Shown: positions 34,169 through 49,100 of the stretch, in pieces
Numbering within the stretch: position 1 is the first letter of the stretch
Layout: the number at the start of each line of letters is the position of its first letter
Assembly (NCBI RefSeq): GCF_932526225.1
Contig: NC_064044.1
Coordinates: forward strand, 9,412,801-9,476,800
Source: Nematostella vectensis
Taxonomy: Eukaryota > Cnidaria > Anthozoa > Actiniaria > Edwardsiidae
DNA: 64,000 bases
Reading direction: 5' to 3'
Made by a program: the position numbers and the translations under genes
The notes under the pieces: generated by a model
The model's database searches: none
Seen by the model: only the letters and a program-made list of their open reading frames with translations
What the model was told of the DNA's origin: nothing

Positions 34169-37100
34169 CTTCATTAAGAAAAAAAAAAACATGGAGGTGT
34201 GAGCTGGACGTCTGCTAATTCAACGGTGGAACCCCGACTACTATGTAAAAAGAGCGAGCAGAGAGTTTGGTCGCATGAACAATGGGAACGAATTCTTCGC
34301 GCGGCCATACTCTACGCTTGCTCTCTATTTCTGCAAAATCCCCGGAAACGCTTGCTACGCTGGTTTCATGTACAGGGGTCTCATCACCTTATAATGGTTC
34401 ATTCACGTAGTTGATTATTTGTTCGACGCGGTGTGAATCTCTAAATAAAATAAAAACCCCTTATGCTGGTTTACCTTATACTGGACAATCTTCTCCGCCT
34501 GATCGGCAAGCATAACCAAAAGATCTTCATGCTCCTGAGTCTGCAATTCCTTCTCCTCTTGTACAGCTGCAAGCCTTTCCTCCAGGTCCCGTATGTGCGA
34601 GGCTAATTCTTGCCTAGCAGCTTCAACAGCGGCCTGGGTACCGGGGCTTTGGGATACTTGCTGAGGTCAGAGAAAAAGACAAATGTTATGCTTCATAACT
34701 TTTTCAGCAACCCGCAGACCAACCCTGCGTAGTGAAGTGCTTAAAGCCGCATTGTGACCAGTATACTCCTTGAGGTCCGACGGAAACCTCAACCGTTAAA
34801 AGACAAAAGAATATATTAAAATCCGAGATGTTTAACAGGACATCCGCTCTAAATTATCAATCACATCCTCAAAGAAACTTCCAATAGACACATTGATTTC
34901 AATATTTTGAAATATTTTTTCGCGTTTTCCGTTAAAAGTCATCGGATATTGTTACGTAATCGACCGGAAGTAAACTGGTGACAATGCGGCTTTAAACCCT
35001 CTCCAACAACACTCTCTTCAGCATTTCCTGACATGCCCCGCCCTCCCACCTGTAGAAGACCCATATAACTTACCTATCTCCTCTCCTTCAAGGACTCACC
35101 AATAACTGGCATTTTGCGGCATTTCCTTTTATCTACATCTCCCCTCGCCTACAAGTCTAACAAATGATCTTTGCTATTCTTGAAGAGCATCATTTAGCTT
35201 CCTTAGTGATTATCTCCTACTTAGACTCTTATTATTACCTATACCCCCCCCCCCCTTCAAGCCCTTCGCTATGCTTTTTGTTTACTATCTATCTTCTCCT
35301 AACACTTGCAGCGTTCCCTAATATATCCCACACGCCCCTCCTCCCCTTAAAGCACCCTGTACATATGACTAAGGGATGAGCTATGCTGTGTTTTTTTTTA
35401 AAGAGCAGCATTATGTGTCCTTACTGTTATTCTTCTCCTGAAACTTTAAGCATTCCCTTATAAATCCCCACTTCAATCATCCTCTGGGAACCAGGGCGAC
35501 GCGGAGACCACAAAGACGAAAGAATGAAGTAAAACGACGGGCGTTTTTCTTTTCCTTACGCTCAGCCTCTATGCCACCGCATTATATCCCCCTCACCCTT
35601 CCTTCATTAATCACTAGCCGATGAGGCCTGCTGTTAGCAGCATTCTGCGTCCTTTGCTTTTTTCCTCTCCTTACGCTCAGCCTCTATATCACCCTCACCC
35701 TTCCTTCATTAATCACTAGCCGATGAGGCCTGCTGTTAGCAGCATTCTGCGTCCTTTGCTTTTTTCCTCTCCTTACGCTCAGCCTCTATATCACCCTCAC
35801 CCTTCCTTCATTAATCACTAGCCGATGAGGCCCGCTGTTAGCAGCATTCTGCGTCCTTTGCTTTTTTCCTCTGCTTACGCTCAGCCTCTATATCTCCCTC
35901 CCCCGCCCTTTATTAATGACTAACCAATGGGGCATTCTGTTGTTGGAGAGCAGCATTTTGCGTCCTTAGTGTCTCTACTTCTGCTTGTAACTTGGTGACA
36001 GTCCTACACAGACCGGCAAGATCCTCGAGCTGGTTGCTGTTCAGCTGTCCTGACCCATCGCCAGCAGAACTCGACTCGGACGAGTCGGCAAGTTCGGCCG
36101 CAGCTGTTGCGACAGCGAGCTGGGCTTGGGAGATCTCGAGATCCTTTTCCTATTAAAAAAAACAAGAGTTTAAAAACGAGATCTCGAGATCCTTTTCCTA
36201 TTAAAAAAAACAAGAGTTTAAAAACGAGACCCTAGCTTAGGGAGTGTTTTATACTCGTGATTCCGGAATGAGAATGATTAGAATAAAAAAAATAGCTTTC
36301 CACCCATTCCACCCATTCTGCTACCTGTAGCAGAATGACTCGAATGCCATTCTGAACATTCTCTACCAACCAATCCCATTCCAGAATGATAGGAAACAAC
36401 GCGCCCTTAAAGTGACCTTGTGAGCCACGCCTTTGTTATTGTATACGTGATAAATCTTGAAATAACCTTCTAAAAATATTGTTTAATACTTTATTTACTT
36501 AATCCAATCGAAAATATCGCATTGGCTTCACCAAATCAGACGTTGGAAATGGATGCTTTTTCACACTTGGTACTTTGCTAGGATGACAAGCCCCACCTTT
36601 GTTATTGATTTGGAGACAAATCACGCGAAGAAACTCGCGGATATAACCGTCTAAAAACAGTTACTAAGTTACCAAATTCAAACAAAGAAATATCTCAAAA
36701 GGTCCCTTTAATCAGCGATGGAAATAGTTTTTTTTCTCATACTTTGCTAAGGTGACAAGCCCCACCTTTGTTATTGATTTGGAGATAAATCACGCGGAGT
36801 AACTCGCGGATATAACCGTCTAAAAACAGTTACTAAGTTACCAAATTCAAACAAAGAAATATCCCAAAAGGTCTCTTTAATCAGCGATGGAAATAGTTTT
36901 TTCTCACACTAAGATGACAAAACGGCGGCTGGCAGGGCTTCTTAAATAAGGTTTTAAACACGCCTCACCAGATTCTGAACGTGGACTTGCTTTTCCTGCA
37001 ACAGCTGCTCCAGCGATCGCTGACTTATATGTAGATTGTTTACTTGATTTCTCAGTTCCAGGACCTCACTGCCGTCACTTGTCCGGGGACAAGACACTGA

Positions 37101-40100
37101 GGGCTGGTGAGGATCTGAAAATAAAAAAAGAAGAATACAGAAGTCTGCCCTCCAAATAATTTACACCAATAATGCTTATGATGAGGCACTAGCGTTATTC
37201 GGTCTTGAATCCGTGGCTGATCGTCGTAATATGGAATGCCATGAATAGGCAATTCCAGCTATGAGCAGGAAACCTCCCTCAACTACCGTCATGCAGCGCG
37301 CGTCTCATTTGGTGCAAGCTTAAAAAGGCGCGCACTGCATTCTGGTAACTGATGCAGGTTTCTATTGTAATGCGTGCACAAGCTTATAGCTGGCATGACT
37401 TTTTTTTCTTGTTCTTTTTCTTTTTCTGTTCCGAAAGTCAGTTGACTAAAGAGATATTATTTCGGTCTCTATCATTGAATGAGACATTTAGTGACTAAAG
37501 ATACATTAAAAATCAAATCATGGATATGGGTCATGACGTAACTAAAATGAAGAACAAACAGTAGCTTATCCTCAGGAAGCCAGGGCAACGAACTTAGCAT
37601 TAGGAACCAACCATCGGACGGAAGGAAAATAGATTTTACATATGTTCGCAGCCAGCTTGGTTTCTTGGTTTGATTGTTTGGAGTTTACTCTTTTATTTTG
37701 GCATTTAAAAATATTTAGAGAATTTTAAAATACAACAACTCGGAATCCTTACCTTGCCTGCCGGCTATCTGGTGGCGAAGCTCAAAGATCTCGTGTGATT
37801 GCTGCTCCAGCTGGCTCTGACTCTATGAAAACAAAAGACAAAAAAGGCAGAACATCAGTATCCATGGATAGCGCAATTTGCGTACGGATGGTCACAAAAG
37901 GAAATGTTTGAAATTTGTGTAAAATCTCCATGGTATTGGTATTTGTGGTATTTAAGACCCCGTCCCCACGTATCCGTTTTCGTTTGAAAACGCAACCTTT
38001 TTGTTCCGTTTTCAAAAAGAACCGCCATCGTTTTCGAAAGGTTCCGTTATCGTCCGTCCCCACGGCACCGAAAGGGTATCGTTTTCAAATTGTTCCACTC
38101 TGTAGATCGTTTTCAAATTGTTCCGTTTTCGGTCATCGTTTTCGCGTTTCCGTGTGGACGATAACCGTATCCGTATCAAAAGGTTGCGTTTTCAAACGGA
38201 AACAGATACGTGGAGACGGGGTCAAAGACTTAGCTCTAATCGCTCTAAATACAAATAGCCCCCTCGAGAAAGAATCCCCTATATCTAAGCTTTAATTTGT
38301 TATAAAGAACGTCGCAATCGGTAAAACAGTCGTTTAGTTTTGTCCTACGCAAGCCGAGAATACGAACAACGTACCGCGTTATTTTAACGCATACATGTTG
38401 TACGCCACAACTAAAACGTCCTCGGAGGGGGGGGGGAGGCGTAATGCCAATTTTCAGGAGGAAAAGATGCCCGCTTTGTTTCAATATGGGGGGCTTCTGA
38501 GAAAATTCCTTCCCATGGATCATTTTCGAATCACACATTTCTTATGTGAAGAACTGACCTGCATGTATGAAGACTCAAGTTCTGAGCACCGAGATTTTAG
38601 CCGGCCGATCTCCTCGTCCTGTGGATTAAAAGTTGTCGTATCAATACGCAAAAATCTCACTCATATACGGAGCTCAATTAAAGGAATTATGGGGAGCTAA
38701 CAACAACTATTACGTCCTCTAACTATAAATAAAACACTTCGCTGATTCTCGATTTGTGGTGTTTAATCAAACACCTCTTTGATTGGTTGATAAAATACCT
38801 GTTCACGGATGAGCTCTTTGTAAGATGCCACTATGGAGTCGTGGTTATCTAGGTCAGCAGTCTTCTTACTTTGCGCAGGTGCAGACTCTGGCGTCTCCTC
38901 TACGGCTTTGCTGACGGCGGCTAACAGTAGAAAATGACACACATTACTAGCACTGTGATCAACAACTACTTCTTTGCTATTGTTTACATTTAAAAATACA
39001 GAAAACTTCCATGAAATACAGAAAACATCCATGATATAATCTTACATTTCAGTTACTTGCCTGATATAACGGACGGGAATGGGGCTTTGTTTGGTTGCGT
39101 ATTATGAGGGATCGCAATAATTGCAAATATAGACTCACCGTCAAGCTTCTTGAATAATCTGGTAAACTCGTGGTCGAACAGAACATGATGCGAGACATCT
39201 ACTTTGATCTATGGATCAATAAAATATCTGAATTAATTAGTGAGGTCATTACACAGGGCTTCTGGAATTACGCGCTTGTGCGGAAGCGCGTAATTTGGCT
39301 TTCTCCGCGTAATCCGCGTAATCCACAAATTTCCGCGTAATCACGCGTAATTTGGCTAAATTTTGAAAGACAAACATTTAAGTGCACAGCTGATGTGTTC
39401 TTTTAGGGTTCTTACCCCTATTTCTCGTAAAAAAGAGAGATATTCTTCGTAAGAGTGCGATATTTCGAACTGAATTTTGAAAACAAATAAAATGACTAGG
39501 CGTTCTTTGCTAAACCGCGAAGGCCTAGGACTGATAATAAAATACCTTTTTTAATTGGCTGGTGGCTAGGAGCCAATGAAAACTCGCCTAAGATATTTTC
39601 GCGCAAAAAAATAAATAAACTTTTCAAGTTATTTCGTGCTTTCCTTCGGTACAAAATGTAGTTTGGGCTTAACAGTCGATATTCCGTGTAATTTAGCGCG
39701 TAATTCAGTCAAGAATCCCGCAAAATTTTGATTGAAAAAAAAATGTATTGCAAAATCCCACGTAATTTAGCGTGTAATGATTGATTTCCCGCGTAATTTA
39801 GCGCGTAATTTAGCAAAGAATCCCGCATAAATTTAAGCTTTTTCCGCGTAATTCCAAAAGCCCTGATTACACACAGCCAGCATGTTAAAGAACGTTTCTT
39901 AGGTACACCTTTGAAATTGTTTACAAGTTGTTTTTATCTTTGGCAAGAAAACACCAGAATAACTATCCAAAATTGTAGCCTATTACTTTATGAATGATAT
40001 TGATTAAAATTTTCTCAGATACCTGCTTATTGTAGCCGATGGGAATGGATGCAAGTTTGGTCATAGCTAGGTTCATACTGTACCTCGGGTGATTTCACAG

Positions 40101-43100
40101 CTGCCGTGAAATACTCAGACTTGGAGATGTTGCTGACTTTTTCCAGAAGGTTCTCCAGGCCTATCCGCTTGTTAATCAGGGCACGCAGATCATCCCTAAA
40201 CAATGATATTTTTAAAACTTTTATTTCAAAATAAAATCATTGCAGCCTTCTAATTTACAGCTTCCAGATTCTATTTGCTCTTACCTATTTATACCTTTAC
40301 TTTTAAGCTATAGTCTGCAAATTGTTACAATATGATATCTGTTACTTTTTAAATGACTAGGAGATGGCATGTACCATTTCATGTGAGTTGGTTGTTACTT
40401 TCGATTGTTGGTTCTTCTAAGCTACCCCTTGCTACAGGTCTGGGGCCGGTTCCTAGAAATCAGGTTAGCGCTAATCCAGGGATAAATACATTTGATTGGA
40501 TAAAAGGGGCATTTATTCCTGGTTTAGTGTTTTCCTATCTAGGAACCCAGCCCTGGTATCACAGTAAACCCAATCTCCAAGAGTCACCAAACAACACTGA
40601 TCGCCTACCTTTTGCATGTCTGCACTGAGTCGTCATTGAATGCAAGGCATAGGCCAAGAAGTAGACTACACAGGTATCCCACCAGCACCTCTCCCTCCTC
40701 ACCATGAGACTCAACTTGCGCCATGAGCTATAAACTGTCAAGGACTACAGGAACACAGAAAGCCCACAGCACACAGGGTGCCAATACCTAACACAAAGAG
40801 CTGACTCAAAGTACCTATATGGGGAGTACCTTATGGGCCATCATAGGGCATCACAAAAGGTAATTGCATGGGCACCTACAGCGAGGGCCCATTAACCATA
40901 GTCAGTGTTGAAAAGGATACATAGGGTACATTGGCTGGGTTGTGTAGAAAGTGTGCAACAGCAATGGGACAGTTGTATAGCCAGGAGCATAGCAGAACTA
41001 CTATACCCACGCGCGTCTGGGTGTCGCCCCCCTGCACAGACAATAAACACTCCTGTTTAGTGGCCTTATCTGAGAAAACTGGAAACACAAGATAAAAGCT
41101 CCAGAACTCAGAATTAGAAAATGCCGATGTCTTATCTCTCTTACTTGTGCCAACATATTGGTACACTGCTGCAGAAGTGATACTGGTGGATTGCCTACAA
41201 GTAAAAAGTTTGTTTTAGTGTCCTCACCTACCTTTAACTTTCTCAAGTAAACATCAGAAAAAAGATCCTTTTAATTTTGTTAGAGTCCTGTTTGTAAGGA
41301 ATGTTATTGTATAGTCCTTAAAAACAGGACTCTGACAAAAATGACAGGATCTTGTTTTTCTGATGTTTACTTGACTGTTAACCAGCCTGTAATAATACAA
41401 CCAGCAACAAAGCAACCATCATTAGACATTTGTACAAAAGGCATCGAGACTACAAGTCTCATCGACAAAAAAAAGTAATAATAATAACAAATAAATAAAC
41501 TGATTAAAACTCTCCTGCATTCTACTAGTTTAGTTTTAATGAAAGGTTTTTCATAGCTGGCTTGGATTCATAGTACGACTTCCCAATATAGTGTTCAGAC
41601 GTTTTGTGCTGCATCAAAATGGATGTCAAGCTGCCCTCTCCCCCTACTCACCAACACTGGTGGCAAGCTGCCCTCTCCCCCTACTCACCAACACTGGTGG
41701 CAAGCTGCCCTCTCTCCCTACTCACCAACACTGGTTGCAAGTTACCCTCTACCCCTACTCATCAACACTGGTGGCAAGTTACCCTCTCCCCCTACTCACC
41801 AACACTGGTGGCAAGTTACCCTCTCCCCCTACTCACCAACACTGGTGGCAAGTTACCCTCTTCCCCCTACTCACCAACACTGGTGGCAAGTTACCCTCTC
41901 CCCCTACTCACCAACACTGGTGGCAAGTTACCCTCTCCCCCTACTCACCAACACTGGTAGCAAGTGGCCCTCTACCCCTACTCACCAACACTGGTGGCAA
42001 GTTGCCCTCTACCCCTACTCACCAACACTGGTGGCAAGTTACCCTCTACCCCTACTCACCAACACTGGTGGCAAGTTGCCCTCTACCCCTACTCACCAAC
42101 ACTGGTGGCAAGTTGCCCTCTCCCCCTACTCACCAACACTGGTGGCAAGTTGCCCTCTACCCCTACTCACCAACACTGGTGGAAAGCTGCCCTCTCCCCC
42201 TACTCACCAACACTGGTGGCAAGCTGCCCTCTCCCCATACTCACCAACACTGGTGGCAAGCTACCCTTTCCCCCTACTCACCAACACTGCTGGCAAGCTG
42301 CCCTCTCCCCCTACTCACCAACACTGGTGGCAAGCTGCCCTCTCCCCCTACTCACCAACACTGGTGGCAAGTTGCCCTCTACCCCTACTCACCAACACTG
42401 GTGGCAAGCTGCCCTCTCCACCTACTCACCAACACTGGTGGCAAGCTGCCCTCTCCCCCTACTCACCAACACTGGTGGCAAGCTGCCCTCTCCCCCTACT
42501 CACCAACACTGGTGGTAAGCTGCCCTCTCTCCCCACTCACCAACACTGGTGGCAAGCTGCCCTCTCTCCCCACTCACCAACACTGGTGGCAAGCTGCCCT
42601 CTCCCCCTACTCACCAACACTGGTGGCAAGTTACCCTCTCCCCCTACTCACAAACACTGGTGGCAAGTTACCCTCTCCCCCTACTCACCAACACTGGTGG
42701 CAAGTTACCCTCTACCCCTACTCACCAACACTGGTGACAAGCTGCCCTCTCCCCCTACTCACCAACACTGGTGACAAGCTGCCCTCTCCCCCTACTCACC
42801 AACACTGGTGGCAAGCTGCCCTTTCCCCCTAATCACCAACACTGGTGGCAAGCTGCCCTCTCCCCCTACTCACCAACACTGGTGGCAAGTTGCCCCCTCC
42901 CCCTACTCACCAACACTGGTGGCAAGCTGCCCTCTCCCCCTACTCACCAACACTGGTGGCAAGTTGCCCCCTCCCCCTACTCACCAACACTGGTGGCAAG
43001 CTGCCCTCTCCCCCTACTCACCAACACTGGTGGCAAGTTACCCTCTCCCCCTACTCACCAACACTGGTGGCAAGCTGCCCCCTCCCCCTACTCACCAACA

Positions 43101-46100
43101 CTGGTGGCAAGCTGCCCTCTCCCCCTACTCACCAACACTGGTGGCAAGTTACCCTCTCCCCCTACTCACCAACACTGGTGGCAAGTTACCCTGTCCCCCT
43201 ACTCACCAACACTGGTGGTAAGCTACCCTCTCCCCATACTCACCAACACTGGTGGCAAGCTACCCTCTCCCCCTACTCACCAACACTGGTGGCAAGCTGC
43301 CCTCTCCCCCTACTCACCAACACTGGTGGCAAGCTGCCCTCTCCCCCTACTCACCAACACTGGTGGCAAGTTGCCCTCTACCCCTACTCACCAACACTGG
43401 TGGCAAGCTGCCCTCTCCACCTACTCACCAACACTGGTGGCAAGCTGCCCTCTCCCCCTACTCACCAACACTGGTGGCAAGCTGCCCTCTCCCCCTACTC
43501 ACCAACACTGGTGGTAAGCTGCACTCTCTCCCCACTCACCAACACTGGTGGCAAGCTGCCCTCTCTCCCCACTCACCAACACTGGTGGCAAGCTGCCCTC
43601 TCCCCCTACTCACCAACACTGGTGGCAAGTTACCCTCTCCCCCTACTCACAAACACTGGTGGCAAGTTACCCTCTCCCCCTACTCACCAACACTGGTGGC
43701 AAGTTACCCTCTACCCCTACTCACCAACACTGGTGACAAGCTGCCCTCTCCCCCTACTCACCAACACTGGTGACAAGCTGCCCTCTCCCCCTACTCACCA
43801 ACACTGGTGGCAAGCTGCCCTTTCCCCCTAATCACCAACACTGGTGGCAAGCTGCCCTCTCCCCCTACTCACCAACACTGGTGGCAAGTTGCCCCCTCCC
43901 CCTACTCACCAACACTGGTGGCAAGCTGCCCTCTCCCCCTACTCACCAACACTGGTGGCAAGTTACCCTCTCCCCCTACTCACCAACACTGGTGGCAAGC
44001 TGCCCCCTCCCCCTACTCACCAACACTGGTGACAAGCTGCCCTCTCCCCCTACTCACCAACACTGGTGGCAAGCTGCCCTTTCCCCCTAATCACCAACAC
44101 TGGTGGCAAGCTGCCCTCTCCCCCTACTCACCAACACTGGTGGCAAGTTGCCCCCTCCCCCTACTCACCAACACTGGTGGCAAGCTGCCCTCTCCCCCTA
44201 CTCACCAACACTGGTGGCAAGTTACCCTCTCCCCCTACTCACCAACACTGGTGGCAAGCTGCCCCCTCCCCCTACTCACCAACACTGGTGGCAAGCTGCC
44301 CTCTCCCCCTACTCACCAACACTGGTGGCAAGTTACCCTCTCCCCCTACTCACCAACACTGGTGGCAAGTTACCCTGTCCCCCTACTCACCAACACTGGT
44401 GGTAAGCTACCCTCTCCCCATACTCACCAACACTGGTGGCAAGCTACCCTCTCCCCCTACTCACCAACACTGGTGGCAAGCTGCCCTCTCCCCCTACTCA
44501 CCAACACTGGTGGCAAGCTGCCCTCTCCCCCTACTCACCAACACTGGTGGCAAGTTACCCTCTCCCCCTACTCACCAACACTGGTAGCAAGTGGCCCTCT
44601 ACCCCTACTCACCAACACTGGTGGCAAGTTGCCCTCTACCCCTACTCACCAACACTGGTGGCAAGTTACCCTCTACCCCTACTCACCAACACTGGTGGCA
44701 AGTTGCCCTCTACCCCTACTCACCAACACTGGTGGCAAGTTGCCCTCTCCCCCTACTCACCAACACTGGTGGCAAGTTGCCCTCTACCCCTACTCACCAA
44801 CACTGGTGGAAAGCTGCCCTCTCCCCCTACTCACCAACACTGGTGGCAAGCTGCCCTCTCCCCATACTCACCAACACTGGTGGCAAGCTACCCTCTCCCC
44901 CTACTCACCAACACTGGTGGCAAGCTGCCCTCTCCCCCTACTCACCAACACTGGTGGCAAGCTGCCCTCTCCCCCTACTCACCAACACTGGTGGCAAGTT
45001 GCCCTCTACCCCTACTCACCAACACTGGTGGCAAGCTGCCCTCTCCACCTACTCACCAACACTGGTGGCAAGCTGCCCTCTCCCCCTACTCACCAACACT
45101 GGTGGCAAGCTGCCCTCTCCCCCTACTCACCAACACTGGTGGTAAGCTGCCCTCTCTCCCCACTCACCAACACTGGTGGCAAGCTGCCCTCTCTCCCCAC
45201 TCACCAACACTGGTGGCAAGCTGCCCTCTCCCCCTACTCACCAACACTGGTGGCAAGTTACCCTCTCCCCCTACTCACAAACACTGGTGGCAAGTTACCC
45301 TCTCCCCCTACTCACCAACACTGGTGGCAAGTTACCCTCTACCCCTACTCACCAACACTGGTGACAAGCTGCCCTCTCCCCCTACTCACCAACACTGGTG
45401 ACAAGCTGCCCTCTCCCCCTACTCACCAACACTGGTGGCAAGCTGCCCTTTCCCCCTAATCACCAACACTGGTGGCAAGCTGCCCTCTCCCCCTACTCAC
45501 CAACACTGGTGGCAAGTTGCCCCCTCCCCCTACTCACCAACACTGGTGGCAAGCTGCCCTCTCCCCCTACTCACCAACACTGGTGGCAAGTTGCCCCCTC
45601 CCCCTACTCACCAACACTGGTGGCAAGCTGCCCTCTCCCCCTACTCACCAACACTGGTGGCAAGCTGCCCTCTCCCCCTACTCACCAACACTGGTGGCAA
45701 GTTACCCTCTCCCCCTACTCACCAACACTGGTGGCAAGCTGCCCCCTCCCCCTACTCACCAACACTGGTGGCAAGTTGCCCCCTCCCCCTACTCACCAAC
45801 ACTGGTGGCAAGCTGCCCTCTCCCCCTACTCACCAACACTGGTGGCAAGTTACCCTCTCCCCCTACTCACCAACACTGGTGGCAAGCTGCCCCCTCCCCC
45901 TACTCACCAACACTGGTGGCAAGCTGCCCCCTCCCCCTACTCACCAACACTGGTGGCAAGTTACCCTCTCCCCCTACTCACCAACACTGGTGGCAAGTTA
46001 CCCTGTCCCCCTACTCACCAACACTGGTGGTAAGCTACCCTCTCCCCATACTCACCAACACTGGTGGCAAGCTACCCTCTCCCCCTACTCACCAACACTG

Positions 46101-49100
46101 GTGGCAAGCTGCCCTCTCCCCCTACTCACCAACACTGGTGGCAAGCTGCCCTCTCCCCCTACTCACCAACACTGGTGGCAAGTTGCCCTCTACCCCTACT
46201 CACCAACACTGGTGGCAAGCTGCCCTCTCCACCTACTCACCAACACTGGTGGCAAGCTGCCCTCTCCCCCTACTCACCAACACTGGTGGCAAGCTGCCCT
46301 CTCCCCCTACTCACCAACACTGGTGGTAAGCTGCCCTCTCTCCCCACTCACCAACACTGGTGGCAAGCTGCCCTCTCTCCCCACTCACCAACACTGGTGG
46401 CAAGCTGCCCTCTCCCCCTACTCACCAACACTGGTGGCAAGTTACCCTCTCCCCCTACTCACAAACACTGGTGGCAAGTTACCCTCTCCCCCTACTCACC
46501 AACACTGGTGGCAAGTTACCCTCTACCCCTACTCACCAACACTGGTGACAAGCTGCCCTCTCCCCCTACTCACCAACACTGGTGACAAGCTGCCCTCTCC
46601 CCCTACTCACCAACACTGGTGGCAAGCTGCCCTTTCCCCCTAATCACCAACACTGGTGGCAAGCTGCCCTCTCCCCCTACTCACCAACACTGGTGGCAAG
46701 TTGCCCCCTCCCCCTACTCACCAACACTGGTGGCAAGCTGCCCTCTCCCCCTACTCACCAACACTGGTGGCAAGTTACCCTCTCCCCCTACTCACCAACA
46801 CTGGTGGCAAGCTGCCCCCTCCCCCTACTCACCAACACTGGTGACAAGCTGCCCTCTCCCCCTACTCACCAACACTGGTGGCAAGCTGCCCTTTCCCCCT
46901 AATCACCAACACTGGTGGCAAGCTGCCCTCTCCCCCTACTCACCAACACTGGTGGCAAGTTGCCCCCTCCCCCTACTCACCAACACTGGTGGCAAGCTGC
47001 CCTCTCCCCCTACTCACCAACACTGGTGGCAAGTTACCCTCTCCCCCTACTCACCAACACTGGTGGCAAGCTGCCCCCTCCCCCTACTCACCAACACTGG
47101 TGGCAAGCTGCCCTCTCCCCCTACTCACCAACACTGGTGGCAAGTTACCCTCTCCCCCTACTCACCAACACTGGTGGCAAGTTACCCTGTCCCCCTACTC
47201 ACCAACACTGGTGGTAAGCTACCCTCTCCCCATACTCACCAACACTGGTGGCAAGCTACCCTCTCCCCCTACTCACCAACACTGGTGGCAAGCTGCCCTC
47301 TCCCCCTACTCACCAACACTGGTGGCAAGCTGCCCTCGTCCCCTACTCACCAACACTGGTGGCAAGTTGCCCTCTACCCCTACTCACCAACACTGGTGGC
47401 AAGCTGCCCTCTCCACCTACTCACCAACACTGGTGGCAAGCTGCCCTCTCCCCCTACTCACCAACACTGGTGGCAAGCTGCCCTCTCCCCCTACTCACCA
47501 ACACTGGTGGTAAGCTGCCCTCTCTCCCCACTCACCAACACTGGTGGCAAGCTGCCCTCTCTCCCCACTCACCAACACTGGTGGCAAGCTGCCCTCTCCC
47601 CCTACTCACCAACACTGGTGGCAAGTTACCCTCTCCCCCTACTCACAAACACTGGTGGCAAGTTACCCTCTCCCCCTACTCACCAACACTGGTGACAAGC
47701 TGCCCTCTCCCCCTACTCACCAACACTGGTGGCAAGCTGCCCTCTCCCCCTACTCACCAACACTGGTGGCAAGTTACCCTGTCCCCCTACTCACCAACAC
47801 TGGTGGTAAGCTACCCTCTCCTCCTACTCACCAACACTGGTGGCAAGCTACCCTCTCCCCCTACTCACCCACACTGGTGGCAAGCTGCCCTCTACCCCTA
47901 CTCACAAACACTGGTGGCAAGCTGCCCTCTCCCCCTACTCACCAACACTGGTGGCAAGTTACCCTGTCCCCCTACTCACCAACACTGGTGGTAAGCTACC
48001 CTCTCCTCCTACTCACCAACACTGGTGGCAAGCTACCCTCTCCCCCTACTCACCCACACTGGTGGCAAGCTGCCCTCTACCCCTACTCACAAACACTGGT
48101 GGCAAGCTGCCCCCTCCCCCTACTCACCAACACTGGTGGCAAGTTACCCTCTCCCCCTACTCACCCACACTGGTGGCAAGCTGCCCTCTCCCCCTACTCA
48201 CCAACACTGGTGGCAAGCTGCCCTCTCCCCTACTCACCCACACTGGTGGCAAGCTGCCCTCTCCCCTACTCACCAACACTGGTGGCAAGCTGCCCTTTCC
48301 CCTACTCACCAACACTGGTGGCAAGCTGCCCTCTCCCCCTACTCACCAACACTGGTGGCAAGCTGCCCTCTCCCCCTACTCACCAACACTGGTGGCAAGT
48401 TGCCCTCTACCCCTACTCACCAACACTGGTGGCAAGCTGCCCTCTCCACCTACTCACCAACACTGGTGGCAAGCTGCCCTCTCCCCCTACTCACCAACAC
48501 TGGTGGCAAGCTGCCCTCTCCCCCTACTCACCAACACTGGTGGTAAGCTGCCCTCTCTCCCCACTCACCAACACTGGTGGCAAGCTGCCCTCTCTCCCCA
48601 CTCACCAACACTGGTGGCAAGCTGCCCTCTCCCCCTACTCACCAACACTGGTGGCAAGTTACCCTCTCCCCCTACTCACCAACACTGGTTGCAAGCTGTC
48701 CTCTCCCCCTACTTACCAACACTGGTGGCAAGCTGCCCTCTCCCCTTACTTACCAACACTGGTGGCAAGCTGCCCTCTCCCCATACTCACCAACACTGGT
48801 GGCAAGCTGCCCTCTCCCCTTACTTACCAACACTGGTGGCAAGCTGCCCTCTCCCCCTACTCACCAACACTGGTGGCAAGCTGCCCTCTCCCTCTACTCA
48901 CCAACACTGGTGGCAAGCTGCCCTCTCCCCTACTCACCAACACTGGTGGCAAGCTGCCCTCTCCCCCTATTCGCCAAGACTGGTGGCAAGCTGCCCTCTC
49001 CCCCTACTCACCAACACTGGTGGCAAGCTGCCCTCTCCCCCTACTCGCCAACACTGGTGGCAAGCTGCCCTCTCCCCCTACTCACCAACACTGGTGGCAA

